A stretch of 64,000 bases of DNA, from NCBI GenBank assembly GCA_900543145.1, contig UQPZ01000002.1, positions 186,001-250,000 of the forward strand, given 5' to 3'. Position 1 is the first letter of the stretch. The number at the start of each line of letters is the position of its first letter. A program made the translations under genes and the position numbers. The stretch comes from an uncultured Ruminococcus sp. (GTDB lineage: Bacteria > Bacillota > Clostridia > Oscillospirales > Ruminococcaceae). This document shows positions 50,323 to 60,507 of the stretch, one piece after another. The notes below the pieces were generated by a model. That model worked only from the letters and a program-made list of their open reading frames with translations, was not told where the DNA came from and ran no database searches.

Positions 50323-51551
50323 TAAAAGAGATTTGCACAAACGGAATTTGCACGGCCTGCGGTGCATGCATAAACATCTGCCCTAAAAACTGTGTTCTAC
50401 GGATTAAGGACGCTTCCAACATCCACATGGAAAAAGGTACAGACTGCATTAATTGTGGACTGTGCGAAAAGGTATGTCCGGTATCAGGGATAATGGAGCT
50501 TAGCTATCCAAAGAAAGCATTTGCAGGATGGAACGCTGACGAATCGAGCAGAATAACCTCCGCCAGTGGCGGCATAGCTGCCGCGATTTATCAGTATGCT
50601 GCAAAATCAGGTGCTGCATTTGTTGGTGCATTTCTCAATGATAACTTTGAGTGTCATTTGCGGATAGGCTCGACTGATAAAGATATTGCGGAGTTCAAAA
50701 ACTCCAAATATACATATAGCTTTCCAGATGACATATATAAACAGGTGGCAGAAACGGTAAAATTAGGGAAGACTGTATTTTTTATAGGGCTTCCTTGCCA
50801 AGTGGCAGCCGTAAGAAAGTATTTCGAGATCCTTCATATTAATACAGAAAGATTGTGCACGGTTGACATAATATGCCACGGTACGCCGGATCCCAATTAC
50901 CTGATACAGCATATTACCACAATTGACCGAAAAATCGGCGCTGACGCGCAGAAGTGCTTCTTCCGTGATGCAAAATTCGGGACACTGAATTTTGCTTATA
51001 CACTTTATAAGAAAAATTTGGATAAACCTTATTATGTAAAATATGTAGATCAGGATGACCTATATCAAATAGGTTATCATAATGCCCTGATTTACCGGGA
51101 TTCCTGTTACTCCTGCAAATTTGCACAGGCAAGTCGTCCCGGCGATTTGACCATTGGAGATTTTCATGTCTTTGATGTTGCGTCTTGCGATATTGACATT
51201 AATAATGTATCGACAATATTGGCTAATACAGAGAAGGGGCAGCAGTTGGTTCAGACTCTTGAGGAGAAGGGCTATCTTAAGAAAACTGAGCGGCCGCTAG
51301 AGGAATCGATCAAAGGCGAAAAACAGCTTCGGCACCCGTCTATAGCGGGGCCGGAACATGAGGTATTCCTTAATATATATAAAGACAAAAAAGACTACGA
51401 TGCTGCCGCAGAGGTGGCTTTCAGGAAGATTGTTCTGCGCAACAGGCTTCATATTGATAAAATAAAAATTTCAGTCAAGAAAGGAATCCGGTCCTTCATA
51501 CCACAGAAGGTGTGGATTTCTTTGAAGACGAAGATAAAAGGAAACAGATAA
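50292..51551 (+). CDS. FrhB-like iron-sulfur protein (coenzyme F420 hydrogenase/dehydrogenase beta family)
   Basis: A 419-residue protein. Two 4Fe-4S ferredoxin motifs at the N-terminus (CTACGACINICPKNC; CINCGLCEKVCP), then the FrhB domain: SASGGIAAAIYQYA, FFIGLPCQVAAVRKYF and CYSCKFAQASRPGDLTIGDF with further Cys. Members of this group occur beside pyruvyl transferases in surface polysaccharide loci. Coenzyme F420 is not expected in this kind of bacterium, so a flavin or other redox role is likely; the reaction is unknown. Confidence 0.85.
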   Translation: MEEIKENVGVIKEICTNGICTACGACINICPKNCVLRIKDASNIHMEKGTDCINCGLCEKVCPVSGIMELSYPKKAFAGWNADESSRITSASGGIAAAIYQYAAKSGAAFVGAFLNDNFECHLRIGSTDKDIAEFKNSKYTYSFPDDIYKQVAETVKLGKTVFFIGLPCQVAAVRKYFEILHINTERLCTVDIICHGTPDPNYLIQHITTIDRKIGADAQKCFFRDAKFGTLNFAYTLYKKNLDKPYYVKYVDQDDLYQIGYHNALIYRDSCYSCKFAQASRPGDLTIGDFHVFDVASCDIDINNVSTILANTEKGQQLVQTLEEKGYLKKTERPLEESIKGEKQLRHPSIAGPEHEVFLNIYKDKKDYDAAAEVAFRKIVLRNRLHIDKIKISVKKGIRSFIPQKVWISLKTKIKGNR

Positions 51552-51562
51552 GAGGAGCAGTA

Positions 51563-52705
51563 ATGAAAGTACTGTATATTGCAAAACGTGGACCGCATAA
51601 TATAGGCGCGCATACTCATTTGGATGCGCTGAAGGAAATATACGGGGAGGAAAATATCTTCCAGATAGATCTGCTTTCCACAAAGAAATGTGAGAAAGAG
51701 AATTTTATTTCCTTTGGTTATGAGCCTAAAAATATCCGCGAACGCATAACCAGAATTATGGAAGGCAACTCTCCATTTATTAGCAATAAGATTATTCGGA
51801 AATTGTGTGAAATCATCAGGCAACAGGGTATGGATCTTGTATTTACAGAAGAATCCGATTTGGGGAATTTATATACTGAAATTAAAAAAGAGTTTCCTAA
51901 TGTAAAGATTATTTGCTTCTTTCACGATATCTCAGCCAGCTTGTTTGCTACTCGGATAAATGATGCCCCCAAATGGAAACTCCATTATATTCAGGAATGC
52001 AAGATGATAATCAAACAGGAGGCCATCACGCAGGACGTGGTTGACGAACGGTGGGTTTTTAACAAAGCGGAGATTCAGCGTTTTAAGAAGTATTACGGAA
52101 AGGAACCAGAGGCTATTATCCCAATTGCCTCCCATGAGCCGGAAACGGATTATGCATACAAGTCGGTTATCACAGGCAAGGATGAGAAGAAGACAATACT
52201 GTTTGTTTGTTCCAGCTACTATGTAAATATCAATGGTTTTATGTGGTTTTATACTAATGTCATTCCGAAGGTAACAGGAAATTATCGGATTGTTGTGGTC
52301 GGCAGCGGAGCAAAGCAGCTGACAGATAGGGTTGATTGCAAGAAGTATAATATCGAGATAATTGGATTGGTTGATTCCATGACACCCTACTATGAGCAGG
52401 CGGATATTGTTATCGCTCCGGTATTTGATGGTGGCGGTATGAAGGCAAAGACGATAGAATCCTTTTCATTTGGCAAGGTGTTGATTAGTACCACGGAAAG
52501 CCTGAATGGGTATTGGGAGGCGATTCCGGAGGAGATGCGGGACAGGCTGATTTTCCAGTGTAATTCGGAAGATGAGTGGGTGAAAGCTGTAAATTCACTT
52601 TTGGGTGTGGCTATAAACAGATATAACGAAGAAGTAATAGATGTGTTTAATAAGAATTTCTCATATTCGGCGCTATTGGAGCAGTTCAAGAGACAATTGC
52701 TGTAA
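51563..52705 (+). CDS. GT4-type glycosyltransferase
   Basis: A 380-residue GT-B protein: KVLYIAKRGPHNIGAHTHLD start, then TILFVCSSYYVNINGFMWFY and IVIAPVFDGGGMKAKTIESF, the donor-binding end, with GKVLISTTESLNGY. The pattern is that of family 4 and related enzymes that use nucleotide sugars at the inner membrane face. ATG at 51563 behind AGAGGAG; the earlier frame from 51512 overlaps the FrhB-like gene. Confidence 0.83.
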   Translation: MKVLYIAKRGPHNIGAHTHLDALKEIYGEENIFQIDLLSTKKCEKENFISFGYEPKNIRERITRIMEGNSPFISNKIIRKLCEIIRQQGMDLVFTEESDLGNLYTEIKKEFPNVKIICFFHDISASLFATRINDAPKWKLHYIQECKMIIKQEAITQDVVDERWVFNKAEIQRFKKYYGKEPEAIIPIASHEPETDYAYKSVITGKDEKKTILFVCSSYYVNINGFMWFYTNVIPKVTGNYRIVVVGSGAKQLTDRVDCKKYNIEIIGLVDSMTPYYEQADIVIAPVFDGGGMKAKTIESFSFGKVLISTTESLNGYWEAIPEEMRDRLIFQCNSEDEWVKAVNSLLGVAINRYNEEVIDVFNKNFSYSALLEQFKRQLL

Positions 52706-52739
52706 AGGTCGATCGAGAGACTGATAGGAGATATAGGGC

Positions 52740-53996
52740 GTGAACTGTACTGTTAAGAAACATAACCTACTAAAGATTCTGTTTATTATAATCGTTTTAA
52801 TGGATATTAGATTGTTCTATATGTACGATTTTAATGGATGGTATGAGCTTATACTTGCTATTATTACGTTCATTTTTACAATTGCGTTTTGCCCAAAACG
52901 AAATGGATATCCGACTAAGTCACTGCAGATTCTGGTTTTTGCTACCTTTCTTTCCTTTACACTTGTGTTTGTATGGAGCCTTCTTAGATATGGAAATGGA
53001 TTTAAGACAACACTAGGTGGCGAGTCAGCAAACTATAAAATGCTTTTTATTTTGCTGGCTTATCCATTAACGTATATTTGTGCTTCGAAGCAGGGAGTCA
53101 GATGGCTGCTCAATTTGTTAAATAAGATAACAACTATTTTTTATATTCTTATTGCGTTGCAGTTTGTTGTTTATAATGTTAATGGAACGGTGTTTCTTAA
53201 TGCAATATCAACGGGAAGTAATTTGCAAATTCTTTATGGATCTTTGAGAATCTCGCTCTCCTGGCTCGGGGAATTGATGTTACTATACAATTTCTATATG
53301 ATTTATTGTAAAAGGGAGACAATTCCGTCAAAGAGCAAAAGATTCTGGTATTTGTTTAATTTTGTGCTTGGATTTATTGATTGCTTAGTGGTATCAAGAG
53401 TACGTGGCTCCATTTTGCCGATGTGCCTGTGTTTAGTTGTTATTGTGCTTCTTCAGCGGAATACAAAGCAATCTATTTGGCGTAAACTACTTTTGATTGC
53501 TGTAATATGCGGCGTGGCATTTGGAACAGACATTTTTTCGAGTTTCTTTGAATCATTTTCTGAATCAGCAACTCGCGGATACAGCACAACGGCCAGATTA
53601 TATGCTATTGAATACTATTGGAATATCTTTTTAAAAAATCCACTGTGTGGTTTCGGCTTTGCTGATGGCATTATAAATTATGGTATTGTCCATGGTGACG
53701 GCAGGGCGGCAATAAGCGACGTAGGAATATTCGGTGTATTAGCCAAGTATGGTATCTTTACTTTTGCAATTTATATTATACCGCTGGTTCGGTCTTTTGT
53801 ACTGATTAGGAGGATGTATAAGTTTAAAAACATTGAAAATCAGCTGCTCTATCTAGCATTTGGTCTTTATATCGCCGCTACATCGATCACGCTGATTGCA
53901 ATAGGTCATTATAGAATGATTCAGTGGGTTGTGTATATTTCCATTATTGAGTACGTATATTGGGTTGGGAAAAACAAGATTAGGATTATCGAATAG
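52740..53996 (+). CDS. O-antigen/EPS polymerase, Wzy-like
   Basis: A 418-residue protein with about ten to twelve membrane helices and a large outer loop around residues 270-340 holding the FLKNPLCGFGFADG and DVGIFGVLAKYGIF segments typical of Wzy/WaaL proteins. It would polymerise flipped repeat units on the outer face. GTG start at 52740 behind GGAG. Sequence conservation in this family is low; topology and locus context carry the call. Confidence 0.8.
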   Translation: MNCTVKKHNLLKILFIIIVLMDIRLFYMYDFNGWYELILAIITFIFTIAFCPKRNGYPTKSLQILVFATFLSFTLVFVWSLLRYGNGFKTTLGGESANYKMLFILLAYPLTYICASKQGVRWLLNLLNKITTIFYILIALQFVVYNVNGTVFLNAISTGSNLQILYGSLRISLSWLGELMLLYNFYMIYCKRETIPSKSKRFWYLFNFVLGFIDCLVVSRVRGSILPMCLCLVVIVLLQRNTKQSIWRKLLLIAVICGVAFGTDIFSSFFESFSESATRGYSTTARLYAIEYYWNIFLKNPLCGFGFADGIINYGIVHGDGRAAISDVGIFGVLAKYGIFTFAIYIIPLVRSFVLIRRMYKFKNIENQLLYLAFGLYIAATSITLIAIGHYRMIQWVVYISIIEYVYWVGKNKIRIIE

Positions 53997-54010
53997 AAGA
54001 GGTAATTGAG

Positions 54011-54889
54011 GTGCAGAGAAAAGTCGGCATTATTTTAGTTAATTACAATGGTTTTGCGGATACGGTTGATTGTGTCAACAGCCTTAAAAAAATTATATAT
54101 CAGAACTATGAAATTATCATTGTGGATAATGCATCGTCAGCACAGGTCACAGCAGACCAAACTGATATTTTAAGAGAAAATTGCGTTTATATTGAGTCAA
54201 GAGAGAATCTTGGGTTTTCTGGCGGCAATAATCTCGGCATAGAAAGAGCAATAGCGGATCAGTGCGATTATGTTTGCCTGTTAAATAATGACACTACTGT
54301 TGAACCGGATTTTTTGAATGTTCTTGTGGCAGAAGCAGAGTCACATCCGGAGGCTGGTATCCTCTGTGGAAAAATCCGATATTATTATGAGCCAAATAAG
54401 ATCTGGTACGCCGGAGGAGAATTTGATTTTAGAAAGAGTCTTGCATCCCATACTTCGTGGAATGAGATTGATTCAGATTTTAGTAAAACAACAAGGCAAA
54501 TTACCTTTGCAACGGGATGTCTTATGCTGATGCCTGTACCTGTGATTCAAAAGCTAGGTGGCATGAGTGAGGATTTTTTCCTGTATGCGGAGGATACAGA
54601 TTTATGTTGCAAGGTTATGAAAGCGGGTCATACGATCCGGTATTGTAATGCGGCGGTAATTTACCACAAGATTAATTCTTCTACGGGTACAGGCTCCCCA
54701 CTATCACAGTATTATATCTGCAGGAATGGACTTGTTATTATACACAGGTATTCTACAAGTAAGCTTTACTCGTATCTGTACTATGCTTACAGAAATCTGA
54801 AGGATATTATTTTTGGAAGAAAAAAGTTAGGAATAGTTTTGCGAGCATATAAAGATTATTTTAGAGGTAATTTAGGAAAGACGTTTTAG
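54011..54889 (+). CDS. GT2 glycosyltransferase (rhamnosyltransferase-like)
   Basis: A 292-residue GT-A enzyme: KVGIILVNYNGFADTVDCVN, IIIVDNASS, CVYIESRENLGFSGGNNLGI and LLNNDTTVEPDFL with the DxD-type NNDT, then EDFFLYAEDTDLCCKVMKAG. This is the dTDP-rhamnosyltransferase-type layout and matches the rfbA/rfbB genes at the end of the window. GTG start at 54011. Confidence 0.9.
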   Translation: MQRKVGIILVNYNGFADTVDCVNSLKKIIYQNYEIIIVDNASSAQVTADQTDILRENCVYIESRENLGFSGGNNLGIERAIADQCDYVCLLNNDTTVEPDFLNVLVAEAESHPEAGILCGKIRYYYEPNKIWYAGGEFDFRKSLASHTSWNEIDSDFSKTTRQITFATGCLMLMPVPVIQKLGGMSEDFFLYAEDTDLCCKVMKAGHTIRYCNAAVIYHKINSSTGTGSPLSQYYICRNGLVIIHRYSTSKLYSYLYYAYRNLKDIIFGRKKLGIVLRAYKDYFRGNLGKTF

Positions 54890-54914
54890 ATGGGAAATTG
54901 CGAGGTGATTTGAT

Positions 54915-55652
54915 ATGGCAGTTTTTATTGTCCTGTGCGCGATCGTTATAATTATGTATATTCTGTGTGGAATGTACTGTTCATACAGGAAACATAAAAG
55001 TACATTTAAGGGCGCGGAAAGTTATACAGAGAGCGGCATTCAAGGAAAGGAATATGCTGGAAGCCCTGCTTTGCAAACACAGAAATCTTTTATAAGGAGC
55101 GTTATTAACTGTGCCTTACGGTGGCTGGACAGTATTCTGAGATTCAGCCTGTTCATTACGTCCTATATTCCCTCTCATCATGTGAGAGATTTCCTTTACC
55201 GATTCGTATTCCGGGTTTCTATAGGGAAGCGGGTGGTAATTTACTATGGCTGTGAGATTCGTTCTCCGTGGAATCTATATATTTCTGACGGAGCAATCAT
55301 AGGAGATAAATGTACCCTTGATGCCAGAAGTGGTATTTATATAGGAAGAAATGTGAACTTTTCCTCTGAGGCAGCTGTCTGGACACTGCAGCATGATGTA
55401 AATTCGCCTGACTTTAGCACTGTGGGAGAAGGAAAGCCTGTATTCATTTTTGATAGAGTGTGGGTGAGCACACGTGCTGTTATCCTTCCAGGGTGCGTGA
55501 TAAACGAGGGTTCTGTAATTGCCGGGGGTGGATATTGCACAAAAGATACCGAAGCTTATGGAATATATGGTGGTGTTCCCTGCAAAAAGATTGGTATCCG
55601 GAACTTAAACCTTTCATATGAATTTAGTGGTGCGCATGTGCATTTTCTGTAG
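54915..55652 (+). CDS. Membrane-anchored hexapeptide acyltransferase
   Basis: A 245-residue protein. N-terminal helix (MAVFIVLCAIVIIMYILCG) then, after a hydrophilic spacer, a left-handed beta-helix: WNLYISDGAIIGDKCTLDAR, IYIGRNVNFSSEAAVWTLQH and AVILPGCVINEGSVIAGGGY, ending GIYGGVPCKKIG. WTLQHD carries the likely catalytic His. It acetylates a sugar or lipid intermediate. Confidence 0.85.
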   Translation: MAVFIVLCAIVIIMYILCGMYCSYRKHKSTFKGAESYTESGIQGKEYAGSPALQTQKSFIRSVINCALRWLDSILRFSLFITSYIPSHHVRDFLYRFVFRVSIGKRVVIYYGCEIRSPWNLYISDGAIIGDKCTLDARSGIYIGRNVNFSSEAAVWTLQHDVNSPDFSTVGEGKPVFIFDRVWVSTRAVILPGCVINEGSVIAGGGYCTKDTEAYGIYGGVPCKKIGIRNLNLSYEFSGAHVHFL

Positions 55653-55688
55653 TGAATATGTTTGGATTCTACACAAGGAGAATTATTT

Positions 55689-56903
55689 ATGAACATATTG
55701 ATTTTTTCTGCAAATTGGTATAATAGAGGTGACGAAGCTGCGATTCGGGCTCTAATAGATGAAGTAAAGGATCTGCATCCGGATTGGAAAATAAAAATAC
55801 ATTTTAACCAACACGTAAAAGGATTCCCATATAATGATATAGAGGTTTTACAGCCATTTATTCGCTTGGCCGGGCGGAATAAGATTAAGTACATATTATA
55901 TGAATTATCTCTACATACAAATGGGAGAGTTCCATACATTGGACAAGATGCATCTGACTATAATGCATTTATACAAGCTGTTAAGTGGGCAGACTATGCG
56001 GTATATGCGCCGGGCGGACCGTGCATAGGTGATTTTTATGAGGTTCGAAAATTAATGCTGGACATTATGGGATTACTTCAACGCAACAATGTCCCATATT
56101 CATTATTTGCACCTTCTGTAGGGCCTTTTTCTAAAGACGCAGAGAGAGTTAAATCTTCATTAAACAATGCTCGTGTTATATGCTTGCGCGAGGAGATTTC
56201 AAAGAAATATTTAGATGCGCTCCTACCGGGGAAAAATTCGATAGTTACTCTTGACTCGGCTTTTCAGCATCCAGTTGATGTGAAGGCTAATAAAGAAATA
56301 TTATCTCGTTATAAGGAATTAAACGAATTCCTTCAAGTTCACGATATAATTATCGGAATCACAATTACTGATTTAAAATGGCATCGCTTATTTAAAGACG
56401 GCAAGATGGAACCGCAGATTAAGGCTGCTTTCAAGGAATTTATTAAATACCTTGTTTCAAAGGGATACGCTATTATATTTATTCCTCAGTTATTTGGAAT
56501 AAGCAATGATAAAGATTATATGGCGAGCTTTGCTATTGACAATTGTTTTGTAGTTGGTGATGATAAGGACACATATTTCCAGCAATATATTATTTCGAAG
56601 CTGTACGCTGTAGTGGGGATGCGCTATCATTCCAATATTTTCTCCGCTAAAATGGGAATACCATTTATCTCTGTCGCATATGAGCAGAAAATGAAGGGAT
56701 TTATGGAAAAAGCTGAATTAAGCGAATATTGTATAGAAATTAAAAACCTGAATTTCGACACCTTAAAAATTACCTTTGATAAGATGATTGATAACTACGA
56801 TACCTATCGGGCATTCCTTGGAGAAAAAGCGTCAGAATTTAAAAAAGAGTCGCGTAAGACATTGGAACTGATTTCGAACGATATGGAGTCTTATAGCAAA
56901 TAG
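55689..56903 (+). CDS. Second polysaccharide pyruvyl transferase family protein
   Basis: A 404-residue protein: NILIFSANWYNRGDEAAIRA start (the R-GDEA type), YAVYAPGGPCIGDFYEV, SLFAPSVGPFSKDAERV and the late VVGMRYHSNIFSAKMGIPF with R-x-H. This resembles the CsaB/WcaK-type branch more than the shorter copy at 49255. Probable role: pyruvyl or glycosyl addition to the exported polymer. ATG at 55689 behind AAGGAG. Confidence 0.83.
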   Translation: MNILIFSANWYNRGDEAAIRALIDEVKDLHPDWKIKIHFNQHVKGFPYNDIEVLQPFIRLAGRNKIKYILYELSLHTNGRVPYIGQDASDYNAFIQAVKWADYAVYAPGGPCIGDFYEVRKLMLDIMGLLQRNNVPYSLFAPSVGPFSKDAERVKSSLNNARVICLREEISKKYLDALLPGKNSIVTLDSAFQHPVDVKANKEILSRYKELNEFLQVHDIIIGITITDLKWHRLFKDGKMEPQIKAAFKEFIKYLVSKGYAIIFIPQLFGISNDKDYMASFAIDNCFVVGDDKDTYFQQYIISKLYAVVGMRYHSNIFSAKMGIPFISVAYEQKMKGFMEKAELSEYCIEIKNLNFDTLKITFDKMIDNYDTYRAFLGEKASEFKKESRKTLELISNDMESYSK

Positions 56904-56923
56904 GATTAAGGGATGGTAGAACT

Positions 56924-58459
56924 GTGAAGACGCGTATGAATAAACGTCAAACGTTTATTAATCTAATTATGAATACTGTTGCCTTTGCTGTGCAGTTCGT
57001 AATTAGTTTTTATATATCTCCTCTGATTGTAAGCAATGTGGGAGCATCCGCTTATGGTTTTATAGGTGTAGCAACTGATTTCGTATCCTACGCTTCGATT
57101 ATTGCTACTGTGTTTAACTCTGTAGCATCCCGATTTATAGCGGATGCATTCTATAGGAAAGATTATAAAAGAGCGAATGATTATTTTAACAGCTTAATTG
57201 TCACAAATATTATAATTGTGGCTGTACTTGGTCTTGCGGGAATGATTCTTGTACCGAATCTTGATAAGATTCTGACGATCCCAATTAATTTATTATTTGA
57301 TGTTAAGCTCACATTTGCGCTAGTCTTTCTTGCGTATATTGTTCAATTGGTGACGCTGGTGTTTACTACATCAACTTTTGTAACCAACAGAACGGATATA
57401 CAGGGCGGCCGTAACATTATCCAATATATCGTTCGATTTGCTCTGATTATTGTATTCCTGAATTTTGTCTCTATCAGGATCTATTGGGTCGCCTTTGCTT
57501 CACTTGTGGCTACTATAGTGGTTGCTATTATGAATGTAGGTTTGACCAAGAGTTTAACGCCCGAATTAAAAATCAGCATCAAAGGTGCGAGAAAAGAGTA
57601 TGCGATCGAGTTAGGTAAGGCCGGATGTTGGATGGCGCTCACTAGTATAAGTACGATCTTACTTCGCGGCTTGGACTTGACAGTTGCCAATATTCTGATT
57701 GGCGACTATGAGATGGGATTACTTTCTATAGCCCGGACGATGCCTAATAATGTTACAAGTATTATTAATACAATGGCTCCAATTTTTACACCTGTTTTTT
57801 TGGCGAATTATTCTATCGGGAACCTTTCTGGTGTGATGAGGGAAGTGAAAGATTCCATTAAGATCATGGCACTATTATTGTTTGTTCCGATTTCGGGGTT
57901 TATTGTTTTCTCATATGACTTCTATGCACTGTGGCAGAAAAGTTTAAGTCATGAAGAGCTGGTGATTGTTACTGCTTTATCTATTATTACAGTTGTTCAA
58001 GCATATTTTAATTCCACCACGGCGACCATGGCACAGCTGAGTGTTGTTGTCAATAAGTTGAAGCTACCAGTTATCGTGAGTTTCATATGCGGCGTTGTGA
58101 GTGTTATAGCTGAAATCTATATGATAGTGGTTCTAGATTTAGGATTATATGGGATCGTACTTTCAACTACGATTGTAATGATTCTGCGTTACGTCTTCTT
58201 TAATTCCTTCTATGCTGCGTGGTGTTTGAAGGAGAAAAAGGCTGTATTTTTACCGGAAACGGTAAAAACTTGGCTGTCGATCCCGTTACTACTGGGATTT
58301 ATGTATCTTGTCAGGAAAGCCCTTCCGATAAGTTCATGGGTTGATTTTCTTATAGATGTCGCAATTTGCGGCTTCTTGGGTTATTTGTTTATGGTACTTT
58401 TTTACGGGCGAAAGTATTTAGGTAAATTCTTGAAGGGGTTAAAAAAGGGAAATGGATAA
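56924..58459 (+). CDS. wzx: Wzx-type polysaccharide flippase
   Basis: A 511-residue MATE/MVF-like transporter with about fourteen membrane helices. It starts RQTFINLIMNTVAFAVQFVI, contains IVSNVGASAYGFIGVATDFV, typical of MurJ/Wzx relatives in Firmicutes, and ends with a basic tail. It flips undecaprenyl-linked repeat units across the membrane for Wzy. GTG 56924 or ATG 56936 may start it. It overlaps the FrhB-like gene by eight bases. Confidence 0.88.
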   Translation: MKTRMNKRQTFINLIMNTVAFAVQFVISFYISPLIVSNVGASAYGFIGVATDFVSYASIIATVFNSVASRFIADAFYRKDYKRANDYFNSLIVTNIIIVAVLGLAGMILVPNLDKILTIPINLLFDVKLTFALVFLAYIVQLVTLVFTTSTFVTNRTDIQGGRNIIQYIVRFALIIVFLNFVSIRIYWVAFASLVATIVVAIMNVGLTKSLTPELKISIKGARKEYAIELGKAGCWMALTSISTILLRGLDLTVANILIGDYEMGLLSIARTMPNNVTSIINTMAPIFTPVFLANYSIGNLSGVMREVKDSIKIMALLLFVPISGFIVFSYDFYALWQKSLSHEELVIVTALSIITVVQAYFNSTTATMAQLSVVVNKLKLPVIVSFICGVVSVIAEIYMIVVLDLGLYGIVLSTTIVMILRYVFFNSFYAAWCLKEKKAVFLPETVKTWLSIPLLLGFMYLVRKALPISSWVDFLIDVAICGFLGYLFMVLFYGRKYLGKFLKGLKKGNG

Positions 58460-59621
58460 TGTCAGATTAGTATTAATGGAAAAAAGATGTATGTCCTGTG
58501 GCGGTTGCAGCAGCGTATGCCCTACAGATGCTATCAGAATGGTTTATAGGGAGCAGGAAGGCTTTTTTCGTCCGGTGATAGAGGAAGCAGTATGTGTTGG
58601 TTGCGGAAGATGTATGAAAGTCTGTCCTGCTGAACATCAAGAGAACACTGCTCTTATTGGGGAGTATTGTGACTTGTATCTTGCTCATTCAAAGAATATT
58701 GATGTACGACACGGGGCTACTTCGGGTGGAGTGATAAATACGCTTGTCCGATACCTGTTAGATATAAATCTCGTTGAAGCTGTAGTGATGGCAGGATATA
58801 GTTCAGATAGTCCGATAGAAGCTGAGCCGTATATATTAACACGCTCAGATATTAACGACTTGGAGCAGAACCCACGAGACTTTGCATCTCGATATGTCAC
58901 TGTACCGGTTTTGAGCAAAATAAAGGAGGTGAACAATATGAAGTCAATTGCGGTTGTAGGAACCTCATGTCAGATTAACGCCCTAAAATTAATGGGGAGT
59001 CGGACTTTGACATCCATCTTTAGGATTGGAATAACATGTAGCGGGGAAATGAGCTACAAAGCGACTACGGAGTACAAACGTGTTCAACACCTGCAATCCG
59101 CAAAGATGTTCTATCGAGGAGACGGATGGCCAGGAAAGAACTGCCTGATTACAAAAGATAAATGTAAAAGCGCAAACCATAGTGGATCGCTGTTTGAACG
59201 TATGTTCAGTTCTCAGATTTTTAAGAACCCCGGATGCCGTTATTGTAAAGATCATTTTGCAGAGAATGCGGACATTAGTTTTTGTGATTTCTGGAATAAA
59301 AGCGAGTTGTCACAGGAGCATGAAGGAAATAGCTGCGTGATTGCTCGATCAAAACTGGCGCAGGAACTGATGCAGAAAATGCAGAATGATAATTATATAG
59401 AGGTTGTCAGGAAGCTATCGGAAACGGAAATCGAAAGCACCCAGATGCATGTGCTGAAAGCTAAAAAGGGTGATCCCCACCAAATATCATCTTACCGGCA
59501 CTTCCTGAAAGTAATAGATTTTGTTTTTGAGCACGGGATTTACAAGCTATTCGGGCTTAAGACATACCAGCTTTTCTGTCGTAAGTATAGTGAGATTATG
59601 AGCAAGGTTCGCTTAGAGTAG
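58452..59621 (+). CDS. Second FrhB-like iron-sulfur protein
   Basis: A 389-residue protein with two 4Fe-4S motifs (CMSCGGCSSVCPTDA; CVGCGRCMKVCP) and an FrhB domain: HGATSGGVINTLVRYLLD, AVVGTSCQINALKLMGS and NPGCRYCKDHFAENADISFC. Same family as the protein at 50292 but clearly diverged. It lies just after the flippase and one gene away from the second pyruvyl-transferase-like protein. Function not known; an electron-transfer or flavin-dependent sugar modification is possible. Confidence 0.83.
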   Translation: MDNVRLVLMEKRCMSCGGCSSVCPTDAIRMVYREQEGFFRPVIEEAVCVGCGRCMKVCPAEHQENTALIGEYCDLYLAHSKNIDVRHGATSGGVINTLVRYLLDINLVEAVVMAGYSSDSPIEAEPYILTRSDINDLEQNPRDFASRYVTVPVLSKIKEVNNMKSIAVVGTSCQINALKLMGSRTLTSIFRIGITCSGEMSYKATTEYKRVQHLQSAKMFYRGDGWPGKNCLITKDKCKSANHSGSLFERMFSSQIFKNPGCRYCKDHFAENADISFCDFWNKSELSQEHEGNSCVIARSKLAQELMQKMQNDNYIEVVRKLSETEIESTQMHVLKAKKGDPHQISSYRHFLKVIDFVFEHGIYKLFGLKTYQLFCRKYSEIMSKVRLE

Positions 59622-59780
59622 TTGCTGATGTACCTGATTCCTCATATTGAATTGCGATGTAATAAAATGATTTGCGGATATTATAAAGAAGAGTTTTCCT
59701 ATGCTACTTCACATAGAAAAGAGTTAAAGGACGTGTTGGTAATTGGATGAAGCATCAGTATTATCAGATGTTAAGCATAG

Positions 59781-60507
59781 ATGGATTACCTAATGCAATT
59801 GAGTTTACAAAAGGAGAGTAGCCAGAGTTGGGTTCCGGATAAGAATACTTACTGGTCCCTTGATGGGGTAACGTGGTTCCTTTCTTTAATAGTGTTTTGC
59901 TATTGTATTTCCTTTATTACGATTCGACTCTTAAGGAAATATGATCCTGCATATCTTTTCCTGGAGATACTGATTTTGCAATTTTAAATAGAACTTTTAT
60001 CAGCAAGGTTCTTAACTGAGGATATGAGCACATGGTTAACGTATATATGCCCATTATCGTTACTTGGACTAAAGTTTGGGGATGTGCCTATATGGCATTT
60101 CAAAGCGGGAGAGAGAAAACCGTTTATCGAAAGGATGGTTATTACTCCTGACTATATTCCTTTATTTTTCGGTTTTTACAGCTTATGACAAAATCATCCC
60201 CTATACTATCTATTATGTATTTGAATGCATGATTATTTTAACGGTTATATTATCGAGTTGCCTAGCAAGGAAACTAATCATGGAGAATCCAGTGGTAGTT
60301 TCTATTGGTAATATAAGCATGGAAATATTTTTAACACATTTGTCTATTGTTACATACGTGAAAATCTTATGGGAGAAAATGCTGCCGTTTAAATGTCCGA
60401 CTGTTGTGGAATGGATTGTGATATGGACAGCGATAATCATTGTTGGGTATTTTACACATAAGATTATAGCTTCAATACCGAAAAAACGGAGGAACAACCC
60501 AGTATGA
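59781..60507 (+). pseudogene. Decayed acyltransferase 3 family gene
   Basis: Two separate frames hold pieces of an AT3 membrane acyltransferase: 59781-59987 with YWSLDGVTWFLSLIVFCYCI, and 60076-60507 with VVSIGNISMEIFLTHLSIVT, the typical end region of the family, and several membrane helices. Stops and frame changes lie between, and no single frame covers the usual 350 residues. The end overlaps the next gene's start (ATGA), so the original order of the operon is visible. Nothing else is apparent in 59622-59780. Confidence 0.75.
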
